A stretch of DNA of 64,000 bases, taken from contig NC_135018.1 in NCBI RefSeq assembly GCF_051020955.1, positions 23,711,271 to 23,775,270 on the forward strand, given 5' to 3'. The DNA is from Megalopta genalis. Lineage: Eukaryota > Arthropoda > Insecta > Hymenoptera > Halictidae. Positions 1 to 11,489 of this stretch are shown in pieces (the first letter of the stretch is position 1; each line of letters starts with the position of its first letter). A model generated the notes under the pieces. The model did no database searches and was not told the DNA's origin. It worked only from the letters and a program-made list of their open reading frames with translations. Made by a program: the position numbers and the translations under genes.

Positions 1-480
1 ACAACGCGGAACCGAGATTTTCGGATTCCCGTGGATGCTGGAACAACTTAACTCGGATAAATTGGCGGATTCGCGAGTTCTCAATGCGTTTTAAAGCCGG
101 GGCTTATTCAGTCGCGAATGGACTATTTCGATGATATCGCACTTGTATCCATTCGGTGTATCGGTCCCAATGGCACCGGACAATTGACGTTGCGCGTTAT
201 GCCAATGATCGCACTTGCTTGGATCCGCGCGCCTAGATTCTAATGTTCTCTGAGTTTTCTCTCGAGCACGGATGACCTAGTTTTCCTTTTCCCCCTTTGT
301 CAGCGAACGTGTAATTAACGCGAACATTTTTTGTCGAACGCCACTGCCTTCTGGCTCCTTGCCGCGCGAATCCTTTCGCAACTTTAATCGCCAGATTGTT
401 CTGTTAATTAATGCTTGCCGGAAGAAAAAAGGGATTCTTTGTTTCTTCCAAGAACATGTCGGGTAACAGAGCCGATTACT
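1..480. other. unassigned non-coding stretch
   Basis: Mixed-composition DNA. I see no coding pattern, RNA gene or repeat here. Confidence 0.5.
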
Positions 481-680
481 GTGGAGCGACGAATTGCTGC
501 GCCTTTGATGTTGTTCTCAGACATAATTAGTCTTATATTTATCGAATGAAACATATTAAATGTTATTATTCTTTTATTTTGTTTATTTCTGAGTAAACAA
601 ATTTCATATGTCTCATTTGATAAACATAAAGCTAATTATGCCCGAGAACAAAACAAAGTCACAGCAATTGTTCACCCCAC
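481..680. repeat. 200-bp foldback (palindromic) element
   Basis: The two halves are reverse complements over about 75 bp. The left arm (GTGG..AATTGCTG, then TTGTTCTC, then CATAATTAG) is mirrored by CTAATTATG, GAGAACAA and CAGCAATT on the right. Arm divergence is moderate, so the element is old. No target-site duplication is clear. It is probably a miniature foldback transposon; no coding capacity is seen. Confidence 0.7.
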
Positions 681-1886
681 GTTCGTGACGTTGTTCCAAA
701 ATTGGAATAATTTAGAACGTTCAATCTCGCGTTTTCCTCCAAAACCGCGATTTTTGAGTTATATCACTAATACAGCGAACAAACGATATTGGGACTTTAC
801 CGTAGTGGTTAGTGGTTAATTATACAAAGTGAGAAGAATGGCCTTCAGCGGTCAATTGATTTTCCGTGGAGAGCTATAGTGTTTTCGGAAGCGATCCAAC
901 TGCAGCGATGACGTAGCTGCAATTCGTCGAGACGCAATGCAGTTTTCGATACTGACGCCCTGGTCCCGCGGCGTCAACTGTAGGAATTAGGAATCGATAC
1001 CGCCCTCTCCGTTTTCCCGTTAGTTGAGATATTACGGGACATTTGTAATTGCGGCTATCGATACGATTACCTGCGAAGCTAATAAATTTGTTGAATCGTC
1101 GTCGGTGTAAATGCTTCAGCATGGCACCCGGTTCGCGTGCTCCTGTGATTAATGAACGCCAAGGATTTGCGAGTTACTTAACTGCGAAGGGATCGAAGAA
1201 ATATTGTGTAACAATGGGCACCGTTAGGCCGCGGGGTGTCGAGGAAACCTTAAATCTTGGTGGCGGCTGCGTAAAATATTGCCTTCCGTCGATGTCGCAC
1301 CTTCGCCACGTTTCAAAGGATCACAATATGTATTACCAATCAACACATACGTTTCTGGAGATTGTTCTTGAAATTTTCTGAATAATTAACACAGAAACGA
1401 TACACGTTTATAGGATTAAAAATATCTAATTGGAAACGAGTATCTTTATAGCTTGGGAGTATTCAGTTAGAATTTTGCGGAAAACCCCTATTCTAATATG
1501 AAATAATAATAATATGAAATAATACATCATTGTTAGACCGGATGGAACATCGTTATTGTGATTTTTATTATAATTATTGATTTTGAGGTCAATCGTTATG
1601 CCATTTTGTTGTCATTAGTTAACTGGCCCACGTTAATTACATCTACGTTAATTATATTAAATTAACGTACGGGTCTCGTATTTATTATCCTTTTGTATTC
1701 TATATATTATTATATTGATTTATGTATATTCTATATATTAATATTATTATATTAATATACTCTATATATCATTGTGTAGTTTAATATATTAGTTACTCTG
1801 TAAACCAAAGAAAGTTTATACGATGTTCGCCTTATTAGTTCCTGTCAATAATCAATAAGATTTGCATCATATTGTCAAATAAATAA

Positions 1887-1888
<2 letters not shown>
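681..1888. other. unassigned, mostly AT-rich stretch
   Basis: A 110-codon open frame at 1049-1381 (+) lacks any motif I recognise and overlaps another frame on the other strand, so I do not call it a gene. The part at 1690-1790 is simple TA/TTA-rich sequence. Confidence 0.5.

Positions 1889-1934
<46 letters not shown>
1889..1934. repeat. (AT)n microsatellite
   Basis: About 20 AT dinucleotides follow short AAAT repeats and are followed by three GTAT units. The tract abuts the foldback element that begins at 1948. Confidence 0.95.
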
Positions 1935-1944
<10 letters not shown>

Positions 1945-1947
1945 ACA

Positions 1948-2312
1948 CAGGGTGTCTCAAAAATGTCTCGCAATCCGGAAATGGCGGGTTCCTCGGATCA
2001 TTTGAAGCAGCTTCTTCATTTACAAAAATGTTCTCCGAGGCACTATTAACGAGTTATTAACGAAAAACAGTGACCGATAAGAATCGAGTACGGCTGACGC
2101 GAGGCGGCCCAGCCAACCAGCGCACGAAGCCCAGTTCCGCTCATTGGCTCGGTCGCCTCGCGTCAGCTGAGCTCGCCTCTCATCGATCACTGTTTTTCGT
2201 TAATAACTCGTTAACGGTCCCTCGGAGAAAATTTTTGTAAAGGAAAAAGTTGCTTCAAATGACCTCAGGAACCCACCACTTTCGGATTGCGAGTCATTTT
2301 TGGGGCACCCTG
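1948..2312. mobile_element. CAGGGTG foldback element, copy 1 (near-complete palindrome)
   Basis: It starts CAGGGTGTCTCAAAAATG and ends with the inverted counterpart CATTTTTGGGGCACCCTG. Arms of about 165 bp match along almost their full length, including the core GAGTTATTAACGAAAAACA on both sides and a GC-rich centre. There is no coding capacity. The same core occurs in the elements at 2674-3720 and 37266-37580, so this is a dispersed family. The target-site duplication cannot be read because the flank is TA-rich. Confidence 0.85.
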
Positions 2313-2673
2313 TATAAATTCATTAAATCTGCAACATCGCAATTTCCACATTTTTCTAATGTGTTCCGCAATGTTAAATTGTCATGATACAAAGTCAGTA
2401 TGACAAACTATTAAATTTGTAAAGTTTTTATTCGAAAGTCAAAATTTGTGGGAAGATGGTTGCTTCAAACGAAGAATGCAAGCATACGATGTATTTTCCA
2501 GAAAAAGTGGGAGTCCTAGCAATTACTTTAATTTTCTAACAATTGTTCATGCTTACTCACCTTCTCTCTCTGCAAGTATCCTAATACTTGTTCAATATGT
2601 GTAACAATTCTACGAAACGATACTAGGAAAATTTGTGAATTGGAAAATTTCTGCACATATAAAATATATTTTT
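2313..2673. other. unassigned AT-rich stretch
   Basis: Nothing recognisable. Confidence 0.5.
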
Positions 2674-3081
2674 CAGGGTGTTCCACAATTATTTTAACAG
2701 CCGAAAATGAGGGGTAGTTGAGGTCATTTGAAGTAACTTTTTCCTTTGCGAAAATGCAATCTGCGGCTTTGTTTACGAGTTATTAACGAAAAACACTGAC
2801 CAATGAGAGGTGACGGCGCGAAGTTCGAGAGCCCGCAGCACGAGGCTTCGACAGATGGTCGGGACGGACTCGAGCCGCGTTCGAAGTATTGAACAAATCA
2901 CGAAGCGAGAACTTTCCGGATTTTTTTGTACTTCGTAACAGTGATATTTTGAAGAAAAACGCTGTTCACCTTTACTTTAGAACGTCTGAAGAATATTTAC
3001 TAATTTTTCGGACCCGAAATAGTAAGTAATTTAACCCTGACGGCCGTTTTCATTTTCTAGTGTGCATGACAGCTTGTGTGT

Positions 3082-3310
3082 AACATATGAAATTTTTAAG
3101 CATGGTGTACAGTGAAGATTAACAAAGTACGTAAATGATATTTTAATTTAAATAATTCCGTGTCCGAACACAGTTCAACGAATGATTCGCAAAGCTAATT
3201 TAATAAATAATAATCGTGTTAAAGGACGTAAGGGATATGTTTATTAGAGAAATATGAAGAATATTATTAATAAGAATCTCACCCTCATTTAGTTGTAAAT
3301 CCACTTCATG
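3082..3310. repeat. internal direct repeat, unit A
   Basis: Starts ACATATGAAATTTTTAAGCA and ends CCACTTCATG. Nearly identical to 3416-3645, differing by scattered substitutions and small indels. Confidence 0.9.
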
Positions 3311-3352
3311 CACGGAAATGTGTGCAGGATAGTGCATTGACCTCGTACAATG

Positions 3353-3415
3353 TCAAGGTTATCTCAAGGTTATCTCAAGGTTATGTCAAGATTATCTCAA
3401 GGTTATGTCAAGGTC
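3353..3415. repeat. 11-bp tandem repeat (TCAAGGTTATS)
   Basis: Five and a half head-to-tail units of TCAAGGTTATC/G with one A-for-G change. The array lies exactly between the two 229-bp direct repeats. Confidence 0.9.
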
Positions 3416-3645
3416 AACATATGAAATTTTTAAGCAAGGTGTATAATGATGATTAACAAAGTACGCGTAAATGATATTTTAATTTAAATAATTCCGTGTC
3501 CGAACACAGTTCAACGAATGACTCGCAAAGCTAATTTAATAAATAATAATCGTGTTAAAGGACGTAAGGGATATGTTTGTTAGAGAAATATGAAGAATAT
3601 TATCAATAAGATACTCACCCATTTAGTTGTAAAATCCACTTCATG
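3416..3645. repeat. internal direct repeat, unit B
   Basis: Second copy of the 3082-3310 unit, in the same orientation. Confidence 0.9.
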
Positions 3646-3720
3646 TATCCGACGGCGACGAACAGAAGGATGTCTCCGGGCAGGCAATTTCAACTGTTAA
3701 AATAATTGTGGAACACCTTG

Positions 3721-4804
3721 TATATATAATGTCTGAATATCTATAGTGGGACGTGTCGGCTGCTTTACTGCATAAATATCGTGATTCGTTGCGTCGAGCA
3801 ATCGGCGATCATCTCCCCGATTCTCCAAGAATACGTCCCTGTATTTCCCACGAGATGCGAACTTAATATCGTGTTGCCATGCCGCGCCGCGTACAATGCG
3901 GTTCCTAGGTGCGATTCTGAGCTTATCGCTTCGCGATGTTGAGATTTATCCTTGCGGGAGATGTCTTCATTGCTTTTGACACGTTCGATGTTCCAAATAC
4001 TCGACAACGAAGCTTTTACATGACACATTTAATACTTCGCGTAATCCAAATTATTATTTCACTTGTGTGAATTCGATCCATACATAAAATAAATACATGT
4101 AGAATTGGGAAACAGACGATGGAATCAGTGGAAATGTCTGACTGAGATAAATAAATTAATTTAGGCTACATTCCGAGTTTGACATTTTCAGGGACATCGC
4201 GACCAGAACAAGGAATCTGCAATAAAGAAAATTTGATTTTCAGTAATTATTGCCTTACCTTTGTAATTGTAATATCAATGAATAGTCGTGACTCGGATGA
4301 ATTTGAACTATTCTCGGGGTAATTACCAAGCATTTTGCGAGGTAAATCACGTAGTTTACATACCTCAAAAAACTTTCAAATTATGATTTTTATGAGAAAT
4401 TGTTATATATACGATTTCAGAGTTGAGTGGAGGTTCTTGTATGTAGAGAAGTTTTCAAGTTTTTAAGAACAACTAATTTGAAGTTATGCGAGGTGTGCAA
4501 GTTACGTTACCCACGCGGTATAATAATAAGCTGTTCGATAAACATAGTTTGATTTAAACTGTGTTTGGACGCATTTTAATCAGGAGAACCTCAGCTATTC
4601 GTTGGTGCTAAAATTATAAAAGTTAGACGAAAATTACTAACAATAAAAGTTCCGTTCTTGCGGCACCCGATCGAATGTGTTTGTTTTCTTTCTTTTCACT
4701 ACAGTCATTCTCTATCCTCGTCTACCGAGATGAGGTCTCGCCGAGCGAGTGTAAATTTGAGCATACGAATTTTGCGTAAATTTAACCGTACACCACTGTA
4801 TATA
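3721..4804. other. unassigned stretch
   Basis: An 87-codon frame on the minus strand (3765-4028) has no recognisable features. No other feature is seen. Confidence 0.5.
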
Positions 4805-5247
4805 CAGTCGGACCTCGGTAACTCGAACCTCTTTAACTCGGAAACATCAAAGCGAAAATTTTGTTCATTCCCTTTCGCTGCGATGTAAAAGCCTCTATAA
4901 ATCGAAATAAAACTTCGTTCAACTCGAATTATTTTCCACCAGTTCAAATGCATACTTTTATCTCCGTAACTCGAATTTAAAATAGCCAGATTATCTCTAC
5001 AAGTCAAACTTTTATCCCCGCTACTTCTATAAATTCTAAATTATAATATGTGTCGAGTGTCAATAATCAATCGATCGGTATTTACTGCCTTCATTTATCA
5101 ACTGTTAAAATCACCAAATTATTAACTCTTGTTCAAACCCTCTGCAAGAGCCAAATTTTCGTACGGTAAACCTCTCTTACTCGAAGACTTCGATAATTCG
5201 AATATTTTAGAACTTCCCTTGAGATTCGGATTATCGAGGTTTGACTG
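4805..5247. mobile_element. pogo/Tigger-like miniature element, 443 bp
   Basis: TA target duplications (4803-4804 and 5248-5249) flank inverted termini. The left reads CAGTCGGACCTCGGTAACTC and the right, complemented, CAGTCAAACCTCGATAATCC. 'CAGT..ACCTCGATAA-TCGAA' termini are typical of pogo/Tigger-type Tc1-mariner elements. The interior repeats degenerate 'AACTCGAA' motifs (for example near 5165-5205). No transposase is present. Confidence 0.8.
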
Positions 5248-5249
5248 TA

Positions 5250-5578
5250 TATTTGAAACTTCGTCGACCATCATTTAGAGCCATCTGTTCACTTCGCGGT
5301 GGTCTTAGCCGGCATGGCACAGCTTCATCAGTATCGACACTGCGTCCAAGAATAACCGAGCAAACCCTCCGAGTTCCCCAGCATCTACAGCTGCAATTTG
5401 CGGAATTATTGCGTTAATTGCATTATCTTACATCATCTGTCTATCGTAATGGCGCTCCGAGAACCAACTCGGCGCGAAGGATTTCGATGAATGTCTGTGG
5501 TTGCTGCGATAGAACAGCACATTGCGGTATGGAAAATTGACTCGCTGCGTTCCCGTGCCTGATGAATTCCATCTCAGC
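5250..5578. other. unassigned stretch
   Basis: Moderately GC-rich; no feature seen. Confidence 0.4.
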
Positions 5579-5582
5579 TTAA

Positions 5583-7244
5583 CACTATTCCTACCGGGAC
5601 CGGTCAAATGACCGTTTTTAAATTTTCAATTGGAATTTCTTACATTCAACGTAAGTGAATCGCCTTTAAACTTTACGACTTTTCCTCATATATATGTATG
5701 ATACATTTTTCAATATTCACTTATTTTTTTATTGTTTATTTTCTGAGAAATATTTGTAGTCTGTCTTACCTACCACGACCGGTCATTTGACCGGTAGTAC
5801 GATTTATACATTTTTGTAATAGTTATAAGAAAGTGCACAGGGGCAGAGGCATTTAGAGTGTTGGGATATAAATGGGAACTGTCTACTGCAAAGTTATATG
5901 CATTTTTGCAATTATGTATGCACGCGGCGCATATGAGGCTAAGAATATGGATATAGCACTTCTATGGAATAAAAAGTGGGGCCCGCCTTTTTTCTCAAAT
6001 ACTATGAGTAGACATGACTTTACGGAGATTATGAGATTTATTCGATTTGACGACAGAAATCAACGAAGCCAACGGTTACAAACCGATAAATTCGCCATGA
6101 TTTCCGAAGTTTGGTACAAGTTTATTGACAACAGTCAAAATTGTTATAAACCAGGACCATATATTACTATTGACGAACAATTGTTTCCAACGAAAGCAAG
6201 GTGTAGATTCACTCAATACATGCCCAATAAACCGGACAAATTTGGTATAAAATTTTGGTTAGCATCCGATGTACGTAAACGGCTTTCCATATTTGGCATA
6301 ACCTTGACATAACCATCAGTTCCTCTTGGAGAGTTCGTCACTATGAAATTAGCAGAATCGTATGTAGGATGTGGAAGAAATATAACCACAGACAACTTTT
6401 TACAAGCCTACCTTTAGCAACAAAACTTTTAGCAAAAAAAAAACTACGATTATTGGGACAATCAGAGCAAATAGAAAAGAGCTACCAAGACTGGCAAAAC
6501 TGAAAAACGACGACATGGCACTTTTCTCAACCAAACTCTATCGCTCAAATAATTGTATGTTGACAATTTACAAAGCCAAACCAAGAAAGAAAGTTCTAGT
6601 TCTCAGTTCAATGCACAACTCCGTACAAGTTGAAGTAAATGACACCCGATCACCGGAAACAATTCAATTGTATAATAGCACCAAATTTGGCGTAGATGCG
6701 ACCGATCAAATGGCCAGAAATTATTCGGTAAAATCTAAATTTCGGAGATGGCCTTTGCAAGTATTTTTTAATATCTTGGATTTAGCCGGGATAAATGCAT
6801 GGGTGTTATATAAAGAAACTGCGGGAGGAGAAATTACAAGACAGAGATTTCTATTCCAATTGGCAGAAGAACTTGCCATCGAATATCAACGAGAGCTCGG
6901 CACAGAAAATCAACCAATACCCATCGCAAGTACAAGTACAGGTTCCCGTGAACGGAAAACATGTCAGATAAGGTATTGTAAAGATAATAAGACGAACAAA
7001 ATCTGTCTAAAATGTAAAAAGTACGTATGCGGAAAATGTACAGTTGAGAAGCCCATTTGTACAAAATGCGACGAAAAAGAATGAAATGTAGATTATGTAC
7101 TCTTGAATAAAAGAAAATATATTTTTATACTGGTAAACTGGCTATTGGTCTGCATTCAATATTGAAAATATAAGTTGTGAAAGACCGGTCATTTGACCGG
7201 TCGCGGTAGGAATAGGTATACGTGAAGTGTCGGTAGGAATAGTG
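5583..7244 (+). mobile_element. piggyBac-like element, 1662 bp, TTAA-flanked
   Basis: TTAA target duplications lie at 5579-5582 and 7245-7248. The terminal inverted repeat is CACTATTCCTACC at the left and its exact complement at 7232-7244. Near-palindromes built on CGGTCAWWTGACCG sit at 5601-5614, 5779-5794 and 7186-7199. The right end carries a second copy of the terminal sequence CGGTAGGAATAG 27 bp inside the first (7204-7215 versus 7231-7242). The left end has a degenerate internal copy of its terminal module near 5767-5794. The element is shorter than typical autonomous piggyBacs (about 2.4 kb) and its transposase is disrupted, so it is non-autonomous now. Confidence 0.95.
5872..7084 (+). 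pseudogene. piggyBac transposase pseudogene (DDE_Tnp_1_7 type)
   Basis: The product would be a piggyBac-family transposase, a nuclear enzyme that cuts and re-inserts DNA at TTAA. The first open segment (5872-6312) has the motif YITIDEQL with the first catalytic Asp at 6172-6174, then RCRFTQYMPNKPDKFGIKFW. The second Asp is in TTDNF (6391-6393), outside the two open segments. The last segment (6515-7084) has GVDATDQM (Asp at 6695-6697), then RRWPLQVFFNILDLAGINAW, then a C-terminal cysteine-rich zinc-binding tail starting KTCQIRYC. Damage visible: an in-frame stop at 6310-6312, a frameshift around 6396-6404, and a second shift at the A-run near 6434-6443. The N-terminal third is also missing, since a stop lies directly upstream of the first ATG. 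The family assignment is firm; activity is excluded. Confidence 0.93.
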
Positions 7245-7248
7245 TTAA

Positions 7249-7748
7249 TCATCCGATCTCGTTATGTTTAAGGAATCTATTCGAAAATTCTTGAGATACA
7301 GCTCGCGCCGAACGTCTTGGTGTCCGAGTTTAACACGATCCGATACTTATTACTAAATTATTACGCTGACCAAACGTTCACTTTTCCCAGCATTTCGACC
7401 AAAATGAATTTACAGAATATTTATTTTAAGTAAAACTTGCACCACGAGCTCAATATGCAACAGAAACAGGAATAAATCAATTTAAATTTAAATTAACCAA
7501 ATTTAAATCAATTTATTAAAAAGTATTGAAGCATAATTTCTTTTATTTTTCAATAAAGTTAATAGGTATTTAGTATTCTTTACGAAGAACGAATGAAATT
7601 TACTAATCTGAAACATTTTACACGTTTTTGCTGTGATTTTGTGATGTTACCGAACTTTTTCTGTTCTGTCTATGATCTATTTTATCTAATAACAATCATT
7701 TTAGTTACAATTTTTGGTAATCTTCTGCGTCACCAAACGAAAAATATA
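7249..7748. other. unassigned AT-rich stretch
   Basis: Nothing recognisable beyond AT-rich sequence. Confidence 0.5.
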
Positions 7749-8085
7749 CAGGGTGGGACGAAATTCGTAGTACAACCGAGCAGAGGATGATTTTACATGA
7801 AAAAATAAGAAATTTTGTAGAACATTTAGATAGTGCCACGTTGTAGTAAACGGGGGGGGGGGGGGGGACGTTTCCATCAATGACAATGTTTGTAAACACT
7901 ACATTGGATGGAGATACCTGCGGTAGAAGAATAGACCACAACTAAACCCTTTATAAGGATGAATAAAGTTTAAAGTCAATTTTCTCTAAAACGGAGCCCA
8001 AATGGAGTTATATCCAATTTGTTTCTTATTTTTTCACATAAAATCACCGTCTGTTCGATTTTACTACGAATTCAGGTCCACCCTG
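7749..8085. mobile_element. CAGGGTGG foldback element, 337 bp, TA-flanked
   Basis: TA duplications lie at 7747-7748 and 8086-8087. Terminal inverted repeats are about 64 bp: the left starts CAGGGTGGGACGAAATTCGT, the right complement starts CAGGGTGGACCTGAATTCGT, and both run into a GAAAAAATAAGAAA block. No coding capacity. Related fragments lie at 30751-30836 and about 40855-41035. A 16-base G run interrupts the interior. Confidence 0.85.
7852..7867. repeat. poly-G tract (16 G)
   Basis: An uninterrupted run of 16 G inside the foldback element. Its length may be unreliable in the assembly. Confidence 0.85.
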
Positions 8086-8087
8086 TA

Positions 8088-10815
8088 TAATTTACCGTCT
8101 AGTATAGGTCAAATGATAAAATGATTATTTGTGAACATGCTATGAAAATTTCAAGTTAATCGATTTAATACCCTCTTCTCAATCTCATTAAATTTGACTT
8201 TCATTTGCTTATATAAATACCTCACGTATTTTAGAATAAAACTATTTACTTATGAGGGAATTTATTATTATTATTTACTTATTATTGAACAGCTTTTAAT
8301 ATTTTACTTGCAACGTTATATCATGAGTAATGAGTGACACAATTTTTTTATTAAACTTAAAAATCAATTTTTATGAAAACCTATTTGATAATCTAAACTT
8401 CATTAAAACCAGTAAGGTGCGAAAAGATGAAAAAATAATTGCTACGATGAAACTTGTTCTTTCTATTTCTATATTATTTACCTCTGATTTAGCATGATTT
8501 TCATGGACATTGAACATTGGGAAAATAAAGCTCGTAAGTTGCGAATTAATGATTCATAATTTGATAAATAATGATATCACTTATATCTTCTTATGTAATA
8601 ATAAATTGGTTCCGAAATTACTCGTGATTTAAATGAAAGAATGTTGTCGAAAGTTCATTAAAGTGGACAATCTAGTACTGTTCCATGAAACGGGGAAAAT
8701 TAAATAATGAATATTGAATACTGTTTCCGTTTATTAGAATATCAATGATAGACGTATGCAAGAAAGAAATTGTAGAATTAGATTAGTATAAGACAGTGGA
8801 AGAGTACCGGTTTGCCCTAGTCGATGAACTGTTCAATGATTGGAACACTTTTCCAAGAGGAACATTTTCCGTGGAGATTTTGTGGGTCTTCAGATAAAAA
8901 GTTGACAACGAAACCCGTAGACGGGGCACAGAAAGCGAATTGCCTGAATTTTTCAGCTGCAAGATCACAAATTGAATTACCAAGTTTGGAAGTACGTATG
9001 ACTGCCGCTTGTTTTAAATTCACCACGTTGGCAAACTTTCCCTCGTCTCCCTTCCTTTCTTGGCTTACACTTTGCCTTTGTCAGTGATTAACATTCGCTG
9101 CCTCCTCCCCACCGGTTGTTTTCATGGAGTTGCCGTGTTTCGAGCTATCAAATATTCATTTAATTATTAACACGTTGAACGCCGCTTTCGGTAACTCCAC
9201 AAGGTCTAATCAATTAATTTAATAGTACAGGAGGTTCATAGTTAGTAATTACTGTTTCAATCATTCTCAAGAAAAAACATAAAATAATTATAGTACAGAA
9301 TACATATCATGCATAAACGGTGGATCTTATATAGAAAATAAAAATTGTTTTCCTCGATTACAAAAATCTGAGTTTAATATTTCCTTCTTTAATAATTTCA
9401 GTGAGTTCAAAATAATACACAGATGTCCTTAAGTTTTTCTAATATTTTCATTGTTTTAAATTCCACCCACCCATTCTTAGCATGAATTCATAAAATCCGC
9501 AGTCTACTGATCGCAACAATTTAAGTTGAGAATTAAGTTCTGATATACAAAACAGTAATAATATTAATACGAACATAGACATTAACTTTTTGCGATGGCA
9601 TTATTTCAGAACGTTAGTCCATCGTATACCAATCATTACCTAAATAATCTATAAATATTATTCTCGACCACGCGTATTTCTGTTAACTGGAGTAAACAAG
9701 TTCTGTTCACTGCATTAAAACAAAGAACGTGCATGATACAATAACAACAGCAATTACATGACAGTTGCGCATCGCGTAATTGAAACCAGTAATTGAATCG
9801 ATTGCACGAGATTTAAATACTTTGTCAATTCGAAGGTGACCATACCCGAGGAATGCGATTTTTACGGGCTTCCTGGCACATCCTCGTAAATTTCGAGAGT
9901 CTCGTTCCGATGAACGCTATTGATTTACAACAGGACAATGCATCAAGAGTCAGAACCGACGCCGGAACCTTTATCGCTTTCGTCGACAAACTGTCTGCGT
10001 CTCGTTTCTATCCGGCGACGATCGAACCGACGAGCGCTTCGCCGAGGCAGAACAAAGAGCCCGCGGAAACCGAAAGCATAAAAATGGAGGAGCCCAAGGA
10101 AGAAAGAAAGAAAGAAAAATATTCGGTAATTCTCGCGGAAGGTATCGCGGCTGCCATGCCGTTTGTAATTTTATTGTGAACGTCTGCTCGTCGCCCATTT
10201 CTCCTGCTGTTCTCTTTGTCCCGGTGTTTCCGGCGTTTCCTCTTTTCGCTGGATTTGTTGTCGAGCACATTATTATTGCACCCGTTCCCGCCGCACACAC
10301 GGCGTAGACACCTTTTGCATCGGTGCTAACGCGTCACGTAGTGCAAGTTTCATTGTTTCACAGCTTCGCGGGTTGCTCTTTTTGCCGAGCATCCGGGCCT
10401 GTTTGTTCAATTTTCCATAAAATTTCCTCCGGAGAAAACAGTCCCGGATGAAATACGCGAGTGTTTTACTCCCCGTGAAAGATAACTCCACGTTCCACGG
10501 GCATAAAAACATTATTCAGAGACCGGGGAAATTATTTTTAAGAATAAGCATTGCTTACATGCGCACGTTGGCGGCGGCCACGAACGAGAGAAAACGTACA
10601 ATGCCACGACGCGTAGATTTCACAGTTTTCAAGTCTCGTCTGAAGTCTCGCGGGATCCTGCATGCTGTAACTTCCGGGCAACGTTTCACTAATGGTTTCT
10701 CGATTGCCGTGCTGTTCGAAAGATCGCCGACGGCAAACACTTGCTGCCGATAACAAGAGTCAAACAAGGTCTTCATTAAACATTTTAGCCGCGTGACCGC
10801 AAGGTGACCGTGGTA
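8088..10815. other. unassigned; includes old repeat and GC-richer patch
   Basis: 8088-9370 shows nothing recognisable. About 9380-9520 is a degenerate member of a dispersed repeat ending near ATAAAATCCGCAGTCTA. 9840-10760 is GC-richer with several overlapping open frames of 70-110 codons on both strands, none with motifs I know. A TTAACACG piggyBac-like end at 9168 has no partner. Confidence 0.4.
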
Positions 10816-11030
10816 CAGTAATTTCTTCCTAATTCGCGCTCAGATTGCCCACAAAAATGGACACTTTAGGAACAGGAGATAGGATTATTCAAACCTCGAA
10901 GCTCGTTTTTAGAGTTACCGATTGTCAATAACTATAAAAACGAGATGCAAAGCTCGAATAATCGTAACTCCTCTTCCCAAATTGTCCATTTTTGTGCGCA
11001 ATCTGAGCGCGAATTAGGGAGAAATTACTG
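10816..11030. mobile_element. palindromic TA miniature, CAGTAAWTTCTCC family, copy 1
   Basis: TA duplications at 10814-10815 and 11031-11032. The left arm starts CAGTAATTTCTTCCTAATTC; the right arm is its complement (GAATTAGGGAGAAATTACTG). The arms also share CGCTCAGATTGC..CACAAAAATGGACA. There is no coding capacity. Three relatives lie at 15637, 18833 and 63157. TA sites and foldback form fit a Tc1/mariner-mobilised miniature. Confidence 0.88.
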
Positions 11031-11399
11031 TATTCATTTGACTATGGTGCTGGTGATTGTATGCGTCACTCTTGTTTCCGGTATACTCCGAAAATTGTTC
11101 CACCCACGACATCGAATATCGCCTACTTACTGCGGAATCTGGATGTACAGATGTTTTTCATCTGCAAATGCAAATTGCAATTTGAATTGGAACTAAGAAA
11201 CGACTATTTAGGATAGTTTTTGATTACTTTTTAATTTGAAATGACTATTTGAAAATAAAATAAAAATAATATCGATCCATTTTTTTGAAACAAAAAATGA
11301 TTTCAAGCAGTTACAACTAATGAATTATTTCGTTCTTTTTTTATTTTAAATTCGACCAAAGAAATAATCCTCAAAATAATATGCAGTAAAAGGATTTTA

Positions 11400-11423
11400 T
11401 TCTCTCTCTCTCTCTCTCTCTTT
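11400..11423. repeat. (TC)n microsatellite
   Basis: Roughly a dozen TC units. Confidence 0.9.
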
Positions 11424-11489
11424 CTCCATAAAGTTCATGCGTAACAGATTTTGGTCTGGGTTCATCTTAATATTGTAGCGGAAGAAAAG

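Larger units (their letters stand above)
2674..3720. mobile_element. CAGGGTG family element, copy 2, 1.05 kb with internal duplication
   Basis: The terminal inverted repeats are 27 bp with one mismatch (CAGGGTGTTCCACAATTATT at the left; its complement ends in CACCTTG at 3720). Just inside the left end lies the family core GAGTTATTAACGAAAAACA (2778-2796) shared with copy 1. The interior holds two direct copies of a 229-bp unit separated by an 11-bp tandem array. I see no transposase frame, so it is presumably non-autonomous. Confidence 0.75.

Noticed and set aside
1049..1381. 110-codon open frame as a possible gene
   Set aside because: No recognisable motif, an overlapping frame on the other strand, and no supporting signals.
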